Positions 5,059-5,373 of a DNA stretch of 5,373 nt are shown here, in pieces; within the stretch, counting starts at the first letter, position 1, and each line of letters begins with the position of its first letter. The translations under genes were made by a program, and so were the position numbers. The stretch is from Pseudomonadota bacterium (GTDB taxonomy: Bacteria; Pseudomonadota; Alphaproteobacteria; UBA9655): the NCBI GenBank assembly GCA_021809225.1, contig JAKBAL010000188.1:1-5373 (forward strand), given 5' to 3'. The notes under the pieces were generated by a model, which was not told where the DNA came from, did not search any database, and worked only from the letters and a program-made list of their open reading frames with translations.

Positions 5059-5373
5059 ATGGAATTTTTAATAGGTTTAGGCTGGTATCTAATACCCTTC
5101 TTGATTGTTTTGTCTATTCTTGTTTTCGTCCACGAGCTGGGACACTATCTTGTTGCGCGCTATAATGGCGTTGGAGTGGATGTCTTTTCTATCGGCTTTG
5201 GACCTGAAATTTTTGGGTGGCATGACAAAGCCGGCACTCGGTGGAAGGTCAGTTGGTTTCCCTTAGGCGGATATGTCAAAATGGTCGGGGACGCGGATGC
5301 GGCCAGTACACCAGACCATCAAACTCTGAAAAAAATGGATGAGTATGCAAGATCTCGCTCTCTCTTTTATAAA
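5059..5373 (+). CDS. rseP: RIP metalloprotease RseP (site-2 protease), N-terminal part
   Basis: RseP is an inner-membrane zinc protease that cuts within membrane-spanning segments, for example the anti-sigma factor RseA in the envelope-stress pathway of E. coli, and clears remnant signal peptides. The visible 105 residues include the first membrane helix (about residues 6-28) carrying the HELGH metal-binding motif (His25, Glu26, His29) within FVHELGHYLVAR. Next comes SIGFGPEIFGW (44-54) and the membrane-reentrant WFPLGGYVKM motif (66-75), all typical of RseP. The PDZ domains, the second catalytic segment with the Asp ligand and the stop codon are beyond the window. GGAG at 5046-5049 lies nine bases before the ATG. 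In many proteobacteria rseP follows dxr and cdsA and precedes bamA. Here the upstream neighbour is the ATPase, so that order is changed on this side. Confidence 0.95.
   Translation, partial: MEFLIGLGWYLIPFLIVLSILVFVHELGHYLVARYNGVGVDVFSIGFGPEIFGWHDKAGTRWKVSWFPLGGYVKMVGDADAASTPDHQTLKKMDEYARSRSLFYK

Overview
The window looks like a chromosomal segment of an alphaproteobacterium, AT-leaning and perhaps from a host-associated lineage such as Holosporales or Rickettsiales. The main evidence is the compact infA - maf - short RNase E/G - yacG block, an order I recall from Alphaproteobacteria. The protein sequences, the AT bias and the dispersed-type palindromic repeats fit but do not prove this. The finer placement is inference.

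Left part (1-1271): the 3' portion of a peptide deformylase gene runs in from the left edge. It meets, stop codon to stop codon, a small minus-strand ORF for a putative exported protein. After about 270 bases without a recognisable gene comes a visibly AT-rich ORF for a small three-helix membrane protein. I recognise neither small protein.

Middle (1272-3676): a 380-base gene-free stretch holds an 86-bp dyad element with the familiar CGTCATTGCGAGG/GCAATCC words, and then a good sigma-70-type promoter. The promoter precedes infA (translation initiation factor IF-1), maf (nucleotide pyrophosphatase), an RNase E/G-family endoribonuclease lacking the Zn-link region, and yacG (Zn-ribbon gyrase inhibitor). 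The four genes abut or overlap, so they are probably one transcript. The 56-residue yacG and the GTG start of the RNase are easy to miss.

Right part (3677-5373): a 62-bp element made of two inverted copies of a 30-nt palindrome separates yacG from an AAA_14/DUF4143-type ATPase. The second copy contains the probable Shine-Dalgarno of that ATPase gene. After a 182-base gap with a plausible promoter, the window ends inside rseP, the RIP metalloprotease.

Functionally most of this is core gene expression and envelope maintenance: protein N-terminal deformylation, translation initiation, nucleotide pool cleaning, RNA decay, gyrase control and site-2 proteolysis. Accessory material is inserted between these genes. 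I see no CRISPR array, RNA gene, transposase or clear multi-gene novel system. The points most worth a second look are the two dyad-of-dyads repeats, both with paired compensatory differences between their half-copies, and the RNase with an altered 5'-sensor position and no Zn-link.
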